Below are positions 36,245 to 46,085 of a DNA stretch of 64,000 nucleotides, piece after piece. Source of the DNA: Chromatiaceae bacterium (GTDB lineage Bacteria; Pseudomonadota; Gammaproteobacteria; Chromatiales; Chromatiaceae). Under the pieces are notes generated by a model. It saw only the letters and a list, made by a program, of their open reading frames with translations, was not told the origin of the DNA and made no database searches. Both the position numbers and the translations under genes were made by a program. Numbering within the stretch: position 1 is the stretch's first letter; each line of letters begins with the position of its first letter. The stretch is from contig JACKMP010000001.1 in assembly GCA_024235315.1 (NCBI GenBank), positions 124,001 through 188,000 on the forward strand, read 5' to 3'.

Positions 36245-37134
36245 AGCACCATCTCCCCATAATCGTTGGAATATTTTATTAATCGCTCGACAAAGAACTG
36301 CACCTGGCCGTTCGCACCGGAAGGCTGGGGCCATGTCTCGATTTTTTTCGCCAGACTCCGGAACACCTGCGCCACCCGGCTGCGCGGGAAGGCCTGCACC
36401 ACCGGGCGCTGCGCACGTACCGCTTTGCGCAGGCTCTCGTCATAAGGGATCGCACCCATGAAACTGAGCGTTACATCCAGGTAGCGATCGGTGACCCGGC
36501 ACATCTTGTTGTACAGATCGCGGCCTTCCTGGGCACTGCGGACCATGTTGGCCAGGACCCGGAAACGCTGATGACCGTAGTCACGATTGAGCAGCTTGAT
36601 GATCGCGTAGGCATCGGTGATCGAGGCTGGCTCGTCACACACCACGACAACGATCTCGTGTGATGCCCGCGAGAAACTCAGCACCGTGTCGGAGATGCCC
36701 GCGGCGGTGTCGACGATCAGCAGTTCGGTATCGGCGGCGACTTCGCTGAAGGCGCGGATCAGGCCGGCGTGTTCGGCCGGGCTGAGTTCAGCAAGCGCCT
36801 GCACACCGGACGCACCGGGGATCACCTTGAGGCCCGACGGTCCCTCTACCAGCGCTTCTTCGAGCGTGCACTCGCCGCGCATCACGTGAGAAAGGTCGTA
36901 CTTGGGATGCAGGCCGAGCACCACGTCGATGTTGGCCAGGCCCAGGTCGGCATCCAGCAGCATCACCTTCTGTCCCATCTCGGCAGCGGCCACGCCGAGG
37001 TTGACCGACACATTGGTCTTGCCCACGCCGCCCTTTCCGCCCGTCACGGCCACTGCCCTGACCGGGCGCGGATTGACCATCTGGCGCAGACCACTGGCCT
37101 GATCGACACGCGTCTCAGACGTTAACATTTGCAT
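36241..37134 (-). CDS. fleN: Flagellar number regulator FleN (FlhG), MinD-like ATPase
   Basis: 297 residues from MQMLTSETRVDQASGLRQMV. RAVAVTGGKGGVGKTNVSV holds the deviant Walker A motif; VMLLDADLGLANIDVVLG and LLIVDTAAGISDTVLSFSRA are the MinD-type switch and Walker B parts. FleN restrains flagellar number by acting on FleQ and stimulating FlhF GTPase. Its start overlaps flhF by 20 bp and its stop overlaps fliA by 4 bp. A longer N-terminus is not supported. Confidence 0.93.
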   Translation of the reverse strand: MQMLTSETRVDQASGLRQMVNPRPVRAVAVTGGKGGVGKTNVSVNLGVAAAEMGQKVMLLDADLGLANIDVVLGLHPKYDLSHVMRGECTLEEALVEGPSGLKVIPGASGVQALAELSPAEHAGLIRAFSEVAADTELLIVDTAAGISDTVLSFSRASHEIVVVVCDEPASITDAYAIIKLLNRDYGHQRFRVLANMVRSAQEGRDLYNKMCRVTDRYLDVTLSFMGAIPYDESLRKAVRAQRPVVQAFPRSRVAQVFRSLAKKIETWPQPSGANGQVQFFVERLIKYSNDYGEMVL

Positions 37135-38296
37135 TTGCCCCCCCGAACGCCAGTGCCAGGTACCCGGAGTCGGGATTGGCCGGGTTCTCAGCCAGCAACT
37201 CGGCCGCACGCGTCACCAGGGGATGCGCACGTGCCACCTGCAGGTCCTCGGGTACACGTTGCCCGTCGGTGACGAAGGCCGTCGGCAGATCGGCCTGCAC
37301 CAGTGCCGCCAGCAGGCCGCCGAGGCTGGCGGCCTCGTCCAGTTTGGTCAGCACGCAGGCTTCAGGGCGAAAATCGGCGAACAGCCGCAGCGCACGCTGG
37401 ATCGCCGCCGGCTCGGTGGTGGCCGACAGCGTAAGCAGCGTGGTGATGCCGCGTCCCGCCGCCGCCAGTGTCTCGCGTTGATCGGCGACGCGCTCATGGG
37501 CCGCTGCCATGCCGGCGGTATCGACCAGGATCAGCCGACGATCGCCCAGCAGATTGAGTGACTCATCCATCTCTTCAGGCGTTGTCGCCGTCCGCACCGG
37601 GACATTGAGGATGCGCGCATAGGTCTGCAACTGGTCGCGTGCACCAATGCGGAAGCTGTCGGTGGTGATCAGCGCGACGCTGCGATGTCCATGGCGCAGT
37701 GCATAGCGCGCGGCCATCTTGGCGATGGTCGTGGTCTTGCCGACCCCTGTGGGCCCGACCAGCGCGATCACACCGCCCTGCTCCAGCACGTCGGTCTCGC
37801 AGATCCTGATCTCGCTGGCGAGGAAGTACAGGGCCTTGCGCCACGCCTGTTCGATATCCTCGATATCGCGCACGCGCTCGCAAAGGCGGCGTGCCAGTTC
37901 GGCGTTGACACCGAGCGCCATCAGTTGACTGAGCAGTTGTTGTGAATGCGGTGCGCGCTGACCGAGGTCATACCAGCTCATACCGCTGAGTTCGGCCTGC
38001 ATCCAGCGACGCAGGTTGTGCATCTCACGCCGCATGTCCTCCAGCGCATCGTCCTGTTGTCTCGGACGATCGGTATCGCCCGTACGATTCACGCGTGCGG
38101 CGGCACGCGACTGGCTGGGGATGCGCTGGTCGACCGTGTCGCTGGAGATATTGTCGACCAGGTCGATGGCAGCAGTGAGCTCGACACCACCGTCGACAGT
38201 CTTGTTCGACAGGATCACCGCATCCTCGCCGAGTGCCTCGCGCACCATGCGCAGCGCCTGGCGCATGTCTTGTGCGACGAATCGCTTAATCTTCAT
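37115..38296 (-). CDS. flhF: Flagellar SRP-type GTPase FlhF
   Basis: 393 residues. The N-terminal B domain begins MKIKRFVAQDMRQALRMVRE with ILSNKTVDGGVEL. An NG GTPase domain follows, with P-loop VALVGPTGVGKTTTIAKMAA, TDSFRIGARDQLQTYARIL and DTAGM. FlhF marks the pole where the flagellum is built. It is 42 bp after flhA and overlaps fleN, as in other polar-flagellated gammaproteobacteria. Confidence 0.95.
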   Translation of the reverse strand: MKIKRFVAQDMRQALRMVREALGEDAVILSNKTVDGGVELTAAIDLVDNISSDTVDQRIPSQSRAAARVNRTGDTDRPRQQDDALEDMRREMHNLRRWMQAELSGMSWYDLGQRAPHSQQLLSQLMALGVNAELARRLCERVRDIEDIEQAWRKALYFLASEIRICETDVLEQGGVIALVGPTGVGKTTTIAKMAARYALRHGHRSVALITTDSFRIGARDQLQTYARILNVPVRTATTPEEMDESLNLLGDRRLILVDTAGMAAAHERVADQRETLAAAGRGITTLLTLSATTEPAAIQRALRLFADFRPEACVLTKLDEAASLGGLLAALVQADLPTAFVTDGQRVPEDLQVARAHPLVTRAAELLAENPANPDSGYLALAFGGANANVNV

Positions 38297-38338
38297 TTAC
38301 TGCGGTCCTCGTTGCTCGCCTGGACCGCGTTGCGGCCC

Positions 38339-40435
38339 TCAGACTTCTTTCGCGTTGCGGCCGATGGTGCTGATCACCTTTATCTGCCGGTTGTCCGGGA
38401 TCTCGTTGTAGGAGAGGACGCGTACACCCGGTACCGAGTGGCGCGCGAACTTCGCCAACCAGGGACGTATCGCCGCCGCTACCAGCAGGACGCTCTCCTG
38501 GCCGCTCAGCTCCTGCTGTTTCGCGGTGTCCTGAAGGGCGTTCTGCAGTTGCTCGAGCATCCCTGGCTCGACGCCGGCCCCATCCTCTCCTGCGTTCACC
38601 AAGGTCTGCTGCAAAAGCCGTTCCAATCCTGGCTCAAGGACAATGACAGGAATTTCTCCTTTCGGACCAACAACTTGCTGAACAATCGAACGCGCCAGAG
38701 CGACCCTGACGGAAGCTGTCAAAGTGCCGGCATCTTGACTTTTGGTCGCCTGCTCCGCCAGCGTTTCGGCAATGGTGCGCATGTCGCGAATCGGCACCGA
38801 CTCCTGCAGCAGGTTCTGCAATACGCGCAGCACCACGGCCAGCGGCAGCAGCTTCGGCACCAGGTCCTCGACCAGCTTCGGCGCCACCTGCGCCAGGTTG
38901 TCGAGCAGTTGCTGTACCTCGTCGTGGCCGAGCAGTTCGTGCGCATGCGACTGCAGCAGTTCACTCAGATGCGTCGCCACCACCGTGCTTGCATCCACCA
39001 CGGTGTAGCCCATGGTCTGTGCCTGATCGCGCTGTGCGGCGTCGATCCACACCGCGTCCAGACCAAACGCCGGGTCCTTGGTCACATTGCCCTTCAGTTC
39101 GCCGAACACCCGTCCCGGATTGATCGCCATGTCGCGGTCGACAAAGACCTCCGACTCACCCACCGGCACACCGTTGAGGGTGATGCGGTAGGCATTGGGT
39201 GCGAGATCGAGGTTGTCCCGGATATGCACCGACTGCACGAGGAAGCCCAGCTCCTGCGACAGCTTCTTGCGCACACCCTTGATCCGCGTCATCAGTTGAC
39301 CACCCTGGTTGCGATCCACCAGCGGGATCAGGCGATAACCGACCTCCAGGCCGATCACGTCGACCGGATGCACGTCCTGCCAGGTCAGTTCGCGCACCTC
39401 GCCGGACTCCTCCGGACGGCTGGCTGGCTGCACTGCCTGGGTCTCGACTTTCTGCTCCTGGCCGCGCTTGGCGACCATGTACGCCAGACCGCCCACCGCG
39501 GCACCGAGCAACAGGAACACCAGGTTCGGCATACCGGGAATCATCCCCAGCAAAAGCAGGATCACCGCGGTGATCGCCAGTGCACGAGGGTTGTTCAACA
39601 GCTGGCTGTTGACCTGGCTGCCCAGGTCCTCCGCACTCGACACCCGGGTCACCAGTATCGCCGCCGAGGTGGACAGCAGCAGCGATGGCAGCTGTGCCAC
39701 CAGGCCGTCACCGATCGTCAGCAGGGCATAGAAACGCATCGCGGTGGACAGGTCCAGATCGTGCTGACCCATACCGATCGCCAGGCCGCCGACGATATTG
39801 ATGATCAGAATCAGGATGCCGGCGACCGCATCGCCGCGCACGAACTTCGAGGCGCCATCCATCGCACCGTAGAAATCCGCCTCCCGCCCGACCTCCTCGC
39901 GGCGCGTACGCGCCTCGGCCTGATCAATCAGGCCGGAGTTCAGGTCGGCATCGATCGCCATCTGCTTGCCGGGCATGGCGTCCAGGGTGAAGCGTGCCGA
40001 CACCTCCGATACGCGGCCTGCGCCCTTGGTGACGACCGCGAAGTTGATGATCACGAGGATCGCGAACACCACCAGGCCGACTGCATAGTTACCGCCGATC
40101 ACGAACTCGCCGAATGCCTCGATCACCTTGCCGGCCGCATCACCACCATTGTGGCCTTCCAGAAGCACCACCCTCGTCGACGCGACGTTCAGCGCCAGGC
40201 GCAGCAGCGTCGCGACCAGCAGCATCGACGGAAACATTGCAAAATCGAGCGGCCGAAGTGCATACACAGTTACCAACAGCACCACCAGCGACAATGCGAT
40301 GTTGAAGGTGAAGAACAGGTCGAGCAGGAACGGCGGCAGCGGCAGGACCACCATCGCCAGCAGCATCAGGATCACGATGGGGGCACCCAGCCCGCGTGCA
40401 CCGACCTGGCGGAACGCCACCAATACCTGCTCCAT
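38339..40435 (-). CDS. flhA: Flagellar export apparatus protein FlhA
   Basis: 698 residues from MEQVLVAFRQVGARGLGAPI, with about eight membrane helices in the first half. The FHIPEP-type motif reads RFTLDAMPGKQMAIDADLNSG. The C-terminal cytoplasmic domain (VIGLEVGYRLIPLVDRNQGG to the end) forms the export ring that receives chaperone-substrate complexes. It is separated from flhB by about 170 bp, enough for an internal promoter, though I found no clear sigma-54 site there. Confidence 0.96.
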   Translation of the reverse strand: MEQVLVAFRQVGARGLGAPIVILMLLAMVVLPLPPFLLDLFFTFNIALSLVVLLVTVYALRPLDFAMFPSMLLVATLLRLALNVASTRVVLLEGHNGGDAAGKVIEAFGEFVIGGNYAVGLVVFAILVIINFAVVTKGAGRVSEVSARFTLDAMPGKQMAIDADLNSGLIDQAEARTRREEVGREADFYGAMDGASKFVRGDAVAGILILIINIVGGLAIGMGQHDLDLSTAMRFYALLTIGDGLVAQLPSLLLSTSAAILVTRVSSAEDLGSQVNSQLLNNPRALAITAVILLLLGMIPGMPNLVFLLLGAAVGGLAYMVAKRGQEQKVETQAVQPASRPEESGEVRELTWQDVHPVDVIGLEVGYRLIPLVDRNQGGQLMTRIKGVRKKLSQELGFLVQSVHIRDNLDLAPNAYRITLNGVPVGESEVFVDRDMAINPGRVFGELKGNVTKDPAFGLDAVWIDAAQRDQAQTMGYTVVDASTVVATHLSELLQSHAHELLGHDEVQQLLDNLAQVAPKLVEDLVPKLLPLAVVLRVLQNLLQESVPIRDMRTIAETLAEQATKSQDAGTLTASVRVALARSIVQQVVGPKGEIPVIVLEPGLERLLQQTLVNAGEDGAGVEPGMLEQLQNALQDTAKQQELSGQESVLLVAAAIRPWLAKFARHSVPGVRVLSYNEIPDNRQIKVISTIGRNAKEV

Positions 40436-40606
40436 TACGCTTTTCCTCTGGCGAAGATCACACACGCCGAATTCGTGGCACTGACGGCCGTGGTGGTCAG
40501 CCGCACAAGATCATGAAACGGCTGCCAGCCATGGCCCTTTCCCTCTGTTCTGACTCTTTCCATCCGGGAGAGAGGGACCCAACAGGCTCGCATTGCGCGT
40601 TTCACG
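40436..40606. other. flhB-flhA gap
   Basis: 171 bases with no gene. The plus-strand text holds a partial CCCTCT...AGAGGG palindrome at about 40543-40570, similar to the dispersed palindromes elsewhere. No convincing promoter for flhA was found. Confidence 0.35.
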
Positions 40607-41740
40607 TTAGTCATGCTGCACCTCCGCGGGGACCTGATATTCCTGCGGCGGTGTCGGAATGTCGCCGCCCTGCTCGCGGTAGGCGCGCAGCTGGAACACA
40701 TACGCCAGCAGCTGTGCCACCGCGAGGAACAATGCCGCAGGGATCTGCTGTTCCAGCTCGGTATTGAAATAGATCGCACGCGCCAGTACCGGCGCCTCGA
40801 CCAGCGGGACATCGTGCGCCGCGGCGACCTCACGGATATTCGCCGCCACCAGATCCTTGCCCTTGGCCACCACAATCGGCGCACCCATGCGGTCCGGGTC
40901 ATAGCGCAGCGCCACGGCATAGTGGGTCGGGTTGGTGACCACGACATCGGCCTTGGGAACCTCCTGCATCATGCGGCGCTGCGCAATCTCACGCTGCATC
41001 TGGCGGATGCGCCCCTTGACCTCGGGCTTGCCCTCGGTCTCTTTCAGTTCGTCGCGCACTTCCTGCTGGGTCATCTTCAGGTCACGCCGGTGCTGCCAGA
41101 GCTGGAACGGCACGTCGATCAGCGCCATCACGATCAGCGTCGACGACAGGATGAGCGCCGACCAGGCCACCAGCGACATCCCCTCGCGCAACGCGATGTC
41201 GACATCGAGGTCACCCAGCCCGATCAGCTCGTCGGACCACGCGCTGAGCACGGCCACGGTCGCCGAGCCGACCAGCAGGAACTTGCCCAGCGACTTGAGC
41301 AGCTCCATCAGTCCCTTGACGGAAAACAGGCGCCCCAATCCCTTGATCGGGTCCAGCTTCGAGAGTTTCGGCTGCATCGCCTCGAAACTCACGTTGAAGC
41401 CGCCGAGCGCCACGGAAGACAGCACCGCGACCACGATCATCACGCCGAAGAACGGCAGTAACATGACCAGGGCGTCTCCCAGTGCATTGACCAGGTGTGC
41501 GAGCATCGCATTGGGATCGAAGATATCGTCGCGCCTGAGCGAGAACTGCTCTACGAAAACCGTGTGCAGGCTGATCGCAAAACGCGGACCCAGCACCATG
41601 ATCGCCCCCACACCGAGCAGCGTGAGCGCCATGGTATTGAGCTCTCGCGAACGTGGTACCTGGCCCTTCTTGCGCGCATCGTTGACGCGCTTGGATGTGG
41701 GTTCCTGTGACTTTTCCTGGCCGTCCTGGTTCTCCGCCAT
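40607..41740 (-). CDS. flhB: Flagellar export switch protein FlhB
   Basis: 377 residues. A charged N-terminus (KSQEPTSKRVNDARKKGQVP) is followed by four membrane helices. The autocleavage site NPTH is present in VVVTNPTHYAVALRYDPDRM. The tail after residue 350 is short. FlhB switches export from hook to filament substrates. It follows fliR by 6 bp. Confidence 0.96.
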   Translation of the reverse strand: MAENQDGQEKSQEPTSKRVNDARKKGQVPRSRELNTMALTLLGVGAIMVLGPRFAISLHTVFVEQFSLRRDDIFDPNAMLAHLVNALGDALVMLLPFFGVMIVVAVLSSVALGGFNVSFEAMQPKLSKLDPIKGLGRLFSVKGLMELLKSLGKFLLVGSATVAVLSAWSDELIGLGDLDVDIALREGMSLVAWSALILSSTLIVMALIDVPFQLWQHRRDLKMTQQEVRDELKETEGKPEVKGRIRQMQREIAQRRMMQEVPKADVVVTNPTHYAVALRYDPDRMGAPIVVAKGKDLVAANIREVAAAHDVPLVEAPVLARAIYFNTELEQQIPAALFLAVAQLLAYVFQLRAYREQGGDIPTPPQEYQVPAEVQHD

Positions 41741-41746
41741 GGCGCC

Positions 41747-42523
41747 TTACCTCACGCTCAGCATGGTCGCCGAATGATCGAAGGCCTCGATCACCAGGTT
41801 GCCGAAATTGGTCATGACCTGAGGCAAGGTCACCCAGATCAGCAGAAAGCCCATCATCAGGGTGATCGGAAACCCGATGGCAAAGATATTGAGCTGTGGT
41901 GCAGCACGCGATACCACACCCATACCGATGTTGATCAGCAGCAGCGAAATGATCACTGGCATCGCCATCAGCAGTCCCGCGGCAAACATGCGCGATGCCC
42001 ACGAGACCAGCGCCCACAGCCCGGCACGGCTGATCCCATCGGTGGCAACCGGCAACACTGTGAAGGTATCCACGATCGCGGAGATCAGTACCAGGTGGCC
42101 GTTCATCATCAGGAACGCCAGCATCGCGAGGATCAGCCAGAACTGCGCCACCACCGGCACCTGCACGCCGTTGGCAGGATCCATCATCGTGGCAAAACCC
42201 AGGCCCATGCTATAGGCCATCACTTGGCCTCCGAAGATCAGGGCGTTGAACACCATCTGCATCAGGAAACCGAGCGCAGCCCCGATCCCGATCTGCTGCA
42301 ATGCGATCAGCAGCGCGTCGTTGCTGAATACGTAGACTACCGGCGATGTCGGCAGCGCCGGCTGCACGACGAAGGTGATCAGCACCGCAAGCAACATCCG
42401 AAAGCGCACCGGGATCTGGCGGATGTTGAAGATCGGCGCGGCCATCATCATCGCGCCAATGCGCAGCAGCGGCCAGAAGAAATCGGCCAGCCATTGACTG
42501 AGTTGCGCCTCGGTGAATTGCAT
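41747..42523 (-). CDS. fliR: Flagellar export gate protein FliR
   Basis: 258 residues, multi-spanning. It begins MQFTEAQLSQWLADFFWPLL, and IPVRFRMLLAVLITFVVQPA is a conserved FliR segment. It ends with LVIEAFDHSATMLSVR. With FliP and FliQ it forms the helical export gate. It starts 8 bp after fliQ. Confidence 0.95.
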   Translation of the reverse strand: MQFTEAQLSQWLADFFWPLLRIGAMMMAAPIFNIRQIPVRFRMLLAVLITFVVQPALPTSPVVYVFSNDALLIALQQIGIGAALGFLMQMVFNALIFGGQVMAYSMGLGFATMMDPANGVQVPVVAQFWLILAMLAFLMMNGHLVLISAIVDTFTVLPVATDGISRAGLWALVSWASRMFAAGLLMAMPVIISLLLINIGMGVVSRAAPQLNIFAIGFPITLMMGFLLIWVTLPQVMTNFGNLVIEAFDHSATMLSVR

Positions 42524-42531
42524 TGCAGGTG

Positions 42532-42801
42532 CTAACCGATCAGGTAGGGGATGTTCTCGACCAGGCGTTGCATGAAGCCGGTGATCTGGCGCAGCATCCA
42601 GGGTCCTGCAGACATCATCACCACTGCGACCACCATCAGCTTGGGCACGAAGCTCAATGTCATCTCGTTGATCTGCGTGGCCGCCTGGAACATCGCGATG
42701 ATCAGGCCCACGGCCAGCGATGCCAGCAGAATCGGCGCCGCCAGCAGTATCGTGACTTCCATCGCCTGGCGCCCGATGTTTACCACCGAATCCGCATCCA
42801 T
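42532..42801 (-). CDS. fliQ: Flagellar export gate protein FliQ
   Basis: 89 residues from the ATG at 42801 (MDADSVVNIGRQAMEV), exactly the usual FliQ length. Two membrane helices (LLAAPILLASLAVGLIIAMF and VVAVVMMSAGPWML) flank QINEMTLSFVPKL, the conserved loop. It lies 11 bp after fliP. A longer frame exists upstream but lies inside fliP. Confidence 0.95.
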   Translation of the reverse strand: MDADSVVNIGRQAMEVTILLAAPILLASLAVGLIIAMFQAATQINEMTLSFVPKLMVVAVVMMSAGPWMLRQITGFMQRLVENIPYLIG

Positions 42802-42812
42802 ATCGCTCCTCC

Positions 42813-43547
42813 TCAGACGTAAAAGCTGGTGGCGAGGGTGCCTAGTACCAGCGCCCATCCATCCACCAGCACGAACAACATGATCTTGAACGGCAGCGAG
42901 ATGATCAGCGGCGACAGCATCATCATGCCCATCGACATCAGCACGCTGGCCACCACGAGGTCTATCACCAGGAACGGGATAAACAGCAGAAAGCCGATCT
43001 GGAACGCCGTCTTGAGTTCGCTGGTGGCGAACGCCGGCATCAGCAGGGTGAACGGCACATCGGCCTCGCCCTGGAACTCCTCGCGACCGGAGATGCGGGC
43101 GAACAGCGCGATGTCGTCATCACGGGTCTGCGCCATCATGAACTCCCGCAGCGGCACCTGTGCCGCATCGATCGCCGCCTGTGCGCTGATCTGGTCGGCC
43201 AGGTACGGCTGCAACGCCACCTCGTAGATCTCGCTCAGTACAGGGCCCATGATGAAAAAGGTCAGAAACAGCGCCAGCCCGATCAGGATCTGGTTGGAAG
43301 GTGTCTGCGCGGTACCCAGCGCCTGGCGCAGGATCGACAGCACGATGACGATACGGGTGAACGAGGTCATCAGGATCAGCGCCGCTGGCAGCATGCTCAG
43401 CGCCGTCATCAGCAGCAGGACCTGGATCGACAGGGTATAGGTCTGCTCGCCGCCCGCGCCCGGCGTCACCGTCAGGGCCTCGACGCCAGGCGCAGCGGCT
43501 GCCCCCTGGGCGATCAGCAGGCCGAGTATCAGCCACCAAGGCCTCAT
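42813..43547 (-). CDS. fliP: Flagellar export gate protein FliP
   Basis: 244 residues with a cleavable signal peptide (MRPWWLILGLLIAQGAAAAP). Typical motifs are LSMLPAALILMTSFTRIVIV, ALGTAQTPSNQILIGLALF and DLVVASVLMSMGMMMLSPL. It is the main component of the export gate. Its ATG overlaps the fliO stop (ATGA). Confidence 0.96.
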   Translation of the reverse strand: MRPWWLILGLLIAQGAAAAPGVEALTVTPGAGGEQTYTLSIQVLLLMTALSMLPAALILMTSFTRIVIVLSILRQALGTAQTPSNQILIGLALFLTFFIMGPVLSEIYEVALQPYLADQISAQAAIDAAQVPLREFMMAQTRDDDIALFARISGREEFQGEADVPFTLLMPAFATSELKTAFQIGFLLFIPFLVIDLVVASVLMSMGMMMLSPLIISLPFKIMLFVLVDGWALVLGTLATSFYV

Positions 43548-43975
43548 GCCGGGTCTCCCGGCACCGCGGGCTGCACGCTGTCGGTGGCAGCCTGCAAGTG
43601 CCCGGCGAACGCGCTCTCAGCTGTCTCGGATCCGTCCAGGATCAGCAGCGTCTGCACCCGGCCCGGCGCCACCCCGACTAACAGGCGCCTGCCCTCGACC
43701 GACAGCAACACAGCCTTTTCGCGTGCGCCCAGCGAAACGCCGCCCAGGATCTGTACCTTTCCCTTGCCGACACCCGGTACCTGGACATAGCGCTTGGCCA
43801 GCCAGGCGAGACCGAGCATCACGCCCAGCACAACCACCAGGCCGAGTGCGGTCTCGACCAGGTTGGCGGTGCTGAGCGGTGATTCGACCAGGCGCGACGA
43901 AGCCTCGCCCGGCGCTGCCCCGATCGCCTCGGCCAACAGGATCAGGGGCGCAGCGATAAACGATGTCTTGTTCAT
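43544..43975 (-). CDS. fliO: Flagellar biosynthesis protein FliO
   Basis: 143 residues. A signal-like N-terminus is followed by one membrane helix (ALGLVVVLGVMLGLAWLAKR) and the cytoplasmic FliO signature VQILGGVSLGAREKAVLLSV with LLVGVAPGRVQTL. It assists FliP complex assembly. It lies 58 bp after fliN. Confidence 0.92.
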   Translation of the reverse strand: MNKTSFIAAPLILLAEAIGAAPGEASSRLVESPLSTANLVETALGLVVVLGVMLGLAWLAKRYVQVPGVGKGKVQILGGVSLGAREKAVLLSVEGRRLLVGVAPGRVQTLLILDGSETAESAFAGHLQAATDSVQPAVPGDPA

Positions 43976-44033
43976 ACTGGTTACCGGCTGCTTGGGCCCA
44001 TGCGATCGTGCTGCGTCATGATCGACATGCCGC

Positions 44034-44447
44034 TCATGCCCCCAGTTTCTTGACGCGGTCGGCCGGGCTGACGATATCGGTCAGACGAATACCGAATTTT
44101 TCGTTGACCACCACCACCTCGCCCTGCGCGATCAGTGTGCCGTTGACCAGCACGTCCATCGGCTCTCCGGCCAGGCGGTCGAGCTCGACCACTGAGCCCT
44201 GATTGAGCTGCAGCAGATTGCGGATATTGATCCGCGAGCGTCCGATCTCCATCGAGATCGTGATCGGCACATCCAGGATCGCATCAATCTTGATGTCTCC
44301 GGCAACCATGCCGTGCGCGTCTGGCTGCAGTTCCTGGAAATGTGCCGCCTCGGCAGCCATCCCACCCTTGCCGGGGCCCTGCTCTTCCAGCGCCGCTGCC
44401 CACTCGTCGGCCAATGCTTCGTCTGCGCTTTTCTGATCGTCGCTCAT
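44034..44447 (-). CDS. fliN: Flagellar motor switch protein FliN
   Basis: 137 residues: an acidic N-terminal extension followed by the SpoA domain (ILDVPITISMEIGRSRINIR, then LNQGSVVELDRLAGEPMDVL, GEVVVVNEKFGIRLTDIVSP). It forms the bottom of the C-ring with FliM. It starts 16 bp after fliM. Confidence 0.95.
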   Translation of the reverse strand: MSDDQKSADEALADEWAAALEEQGPGKGGMAAEAAHFQELQPDAHGMVAGDIKIDAILDVPITISMEIGRSRINIRNLLQLNQGSVVELDRLAGEPMDVLVNGTLIAQGEVVVVNEKFGIRLTDIVSPADRVKKLGA

Positions 44448-44463
44448 TGCGTATCCCGCCTTG

Positions 44464-45519
44464 TCATGCCCGCTTGCCTGGCACCAGCCCGGTGCCCATT
44501 TCGTTCTTCGATGTCGAGATCAGTTCGTGCAACTGCCGCGAACTGCTGCGCTCAATCCAATTGGAAATCTTTATCGCGTAACTGTTGTTGTGTACCCCGA
44601 CCCTGCCCCGGAAAATCGGCAGGCTCTCCGCACACACCTCGACTTCATCCTTGACGTCCATCGGTATGATGTCTCCCACCTGCAGACCGGCCAGCACGCG
44701 CAGGGGCAGCGTTGCCTCACCGAACACACTGCTGATCTCGACACTGGCGCCCATCACCTCTTCGCGCATCGCCAGCTCCCAGCGCTCGTCACGCTCGCCA
44801 CGATCGCTCTGTACACCCGCATCCAGCAGATCGCGGATCGGTTCGAGCATCGCGTACGGCAGGCAGATATAGAAATCACCGCCGCCGGATTCGAGGTCCA
44901 CGTTGAACGTGGTGACCACCACCACCTCGGACGGCGACACGATGTTGGCGAACTGCGGGTTGACCTCGGAGTTGACGTACTCGAACTCGATGTCCAGCAC
45001 CGGTTGCCAGGCCAGCTTGAGGTCGTTGTACGAGATGCCCAGCAGCATCTGCACCACGCGCAGCTCGGTCGGTGTGAAATCCCGGCCCTCGATCTTGGTG
45101 TGGAAACGACCACTGCCACCGAAGAAGCTGTCCACAACGCTGAACACCAACTTGGGGTCGAGCACGAACAGCGACTTGCCGCGCAACGGCGAGACCTTGG
45201 TGATATTCAGGCTGGTGGGAACGAACAGGCTGTGCACGAACTCCGAGAACTTGAGCATCTGCACGCCCGACACCGAGATGTCGGCGCTGCGCCGCAACAT
45301 GTTGAACAGGCTGGTGCGGAAGTACCGCGCGAAGCGCTCATTTATCATCTCCAGCGTCGGCAAGCGGCCGCGGACGATCCGGTCCTGGCTGGCAAAGTCG
45401 TAGTTGCGTGCCTCCGCAGGGTCCAGGACCTCGTCCGACCCGGTCTCTACGTCGCCGCTGTCAACGCCGTGCAAGAGTGCGTCGATTTCGTCCTGGGAAA
45501 GCAGATCAGAGGCGGCCAT
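44464..45519 (-). CDS. fliM: Flagellar motor switch protein FliM
   Basis: 351 residues. The N-terminal CheY-binding peptide LLSQDEIDALLHGVD is present. The middle domain (YDFASQDRIVRGRLPTLEMI) binds FliG, and the C-terminal SpoA domain includes IPMDVKDEVEVCAESLPIF. It receives CheY-P and changes rotation direction. It begins 2 bp after the fliL stop. Confidence 0.96.
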   Translation of the reverse strand: MAASDLLSQDEIDALLHGVDSGDVETGSDEVLDPAEARNYDFASQDRIVRGRLPTLEMINERFARYFRTSLFNMLRRSADISVSGVQMLKFSEFVHSLFVPTSLNITKVSPLRGKSLFVLDPKLVFSVVDSFFGGSGRFHTKIEGRDFTPTELRVVQMLLGISYNDLKLAWQPVLDIEFEYVNSEVNPQFANIVSPSEVVVVTTFNVDLESGGGDFYICLPYAMLEPIRDLLDAGVQSDRGERDERWELAMREEVMGASVEISSVFGEATLPLRVLAGLQVGDIIPMDVKDEVEVCAESLPIFRGRVGVHNNSYAIKISNWIERSSSRQLHELISTSKNEMGTGLVPGKRA

Positions 45520-45521
45520 GG

Positions 45522-46031
45522 TTACTGCATCACGAATTGGGTGAAGAACACGCCCTTGATCGTCCCGGGCTCGTGGAGTTCTTTGAGTTGGATATTCAGC
45601 AGCTCATGGATCGCCGCCTGCAACGCCTGCTTGCCGTCCACTGTCATCAGTTCCGCCGACTGCTGCGATTCGAGCAGGTTCAACAAATGATGCCGGATCA
45701 GTGGATCATTGTTTTTCAGGGTATCGAGCACCGACGGCGCCCGGGTCATCACCTCGAGCGCGATCTGCAGCATCTCTGCCGGCCCACCCGGCACCAGGTT
45801 GACGACGAACGGCGGATCGAACTTGTGGTAGGCAGGCTCGCCGTCCTCGGCTACCGGCGCCTGTTCCTCCACCACCACCCCGTCGGCAGGCACTTCCTCG
45901 CCGCCGAGCAGGAAAAACGCTGCGCCACCGGCACCGAGCAACAGCACCGCGGCCGCCGCGATGATGATCAGCTTCTTCCTGCCACCACCCTGTCCTTCAC
46001 CTTCACCGGCGATGTCTTTTTCGTCAGCCAT
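45522..46031 (-). CDS. fliL: Flagellar basal body protein FliL
   Basis: 169 residues from the ATG at 46031 (MADEKDIAGEGEGQGGG). One membrane helix (KLIIIAAAAVLLLGAGGAAF) and a periplasmic FliL domain (YHKFDPPFVVNLVPGG, ALQAAIHELLNIQLKEL) are present. FliL surrounds and stabilises the stators. It is the first gene of the fliL-flhB operon, 54 bp after a sigma-54-type promoter. Confidence 0.94.
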   Translation of the reverse strand: MADEKDIAGEGEGQGGGRKKLIIIAAAAVLLLGAGGAAFFLLGGEEVPADGVVVEEQAPVAEDGEPAYHKFDPPFVVNLVPGGPAEMLQIALEVMTRAPSVLDTLKNNDPLIRHHLLNLLESQQSAELMTVDGKQALQAAIHELLNIQLKELHEPGTIKGVFFTQFVMQ

Positions 46032-46085
46032 TGGCGCCCTTCCATCCAGTTTGCAACATGCGGTCGAATCCGACCTGCACACAGG

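Noticed and set aside
37946..40516. An 856-codon open frame on the plus strand
   Set aside because: It is the antisense of flhF and flhA. The composition is His/Arg/Gln-rich without any domain, as expected from the complementary strand of GC-rich genes.
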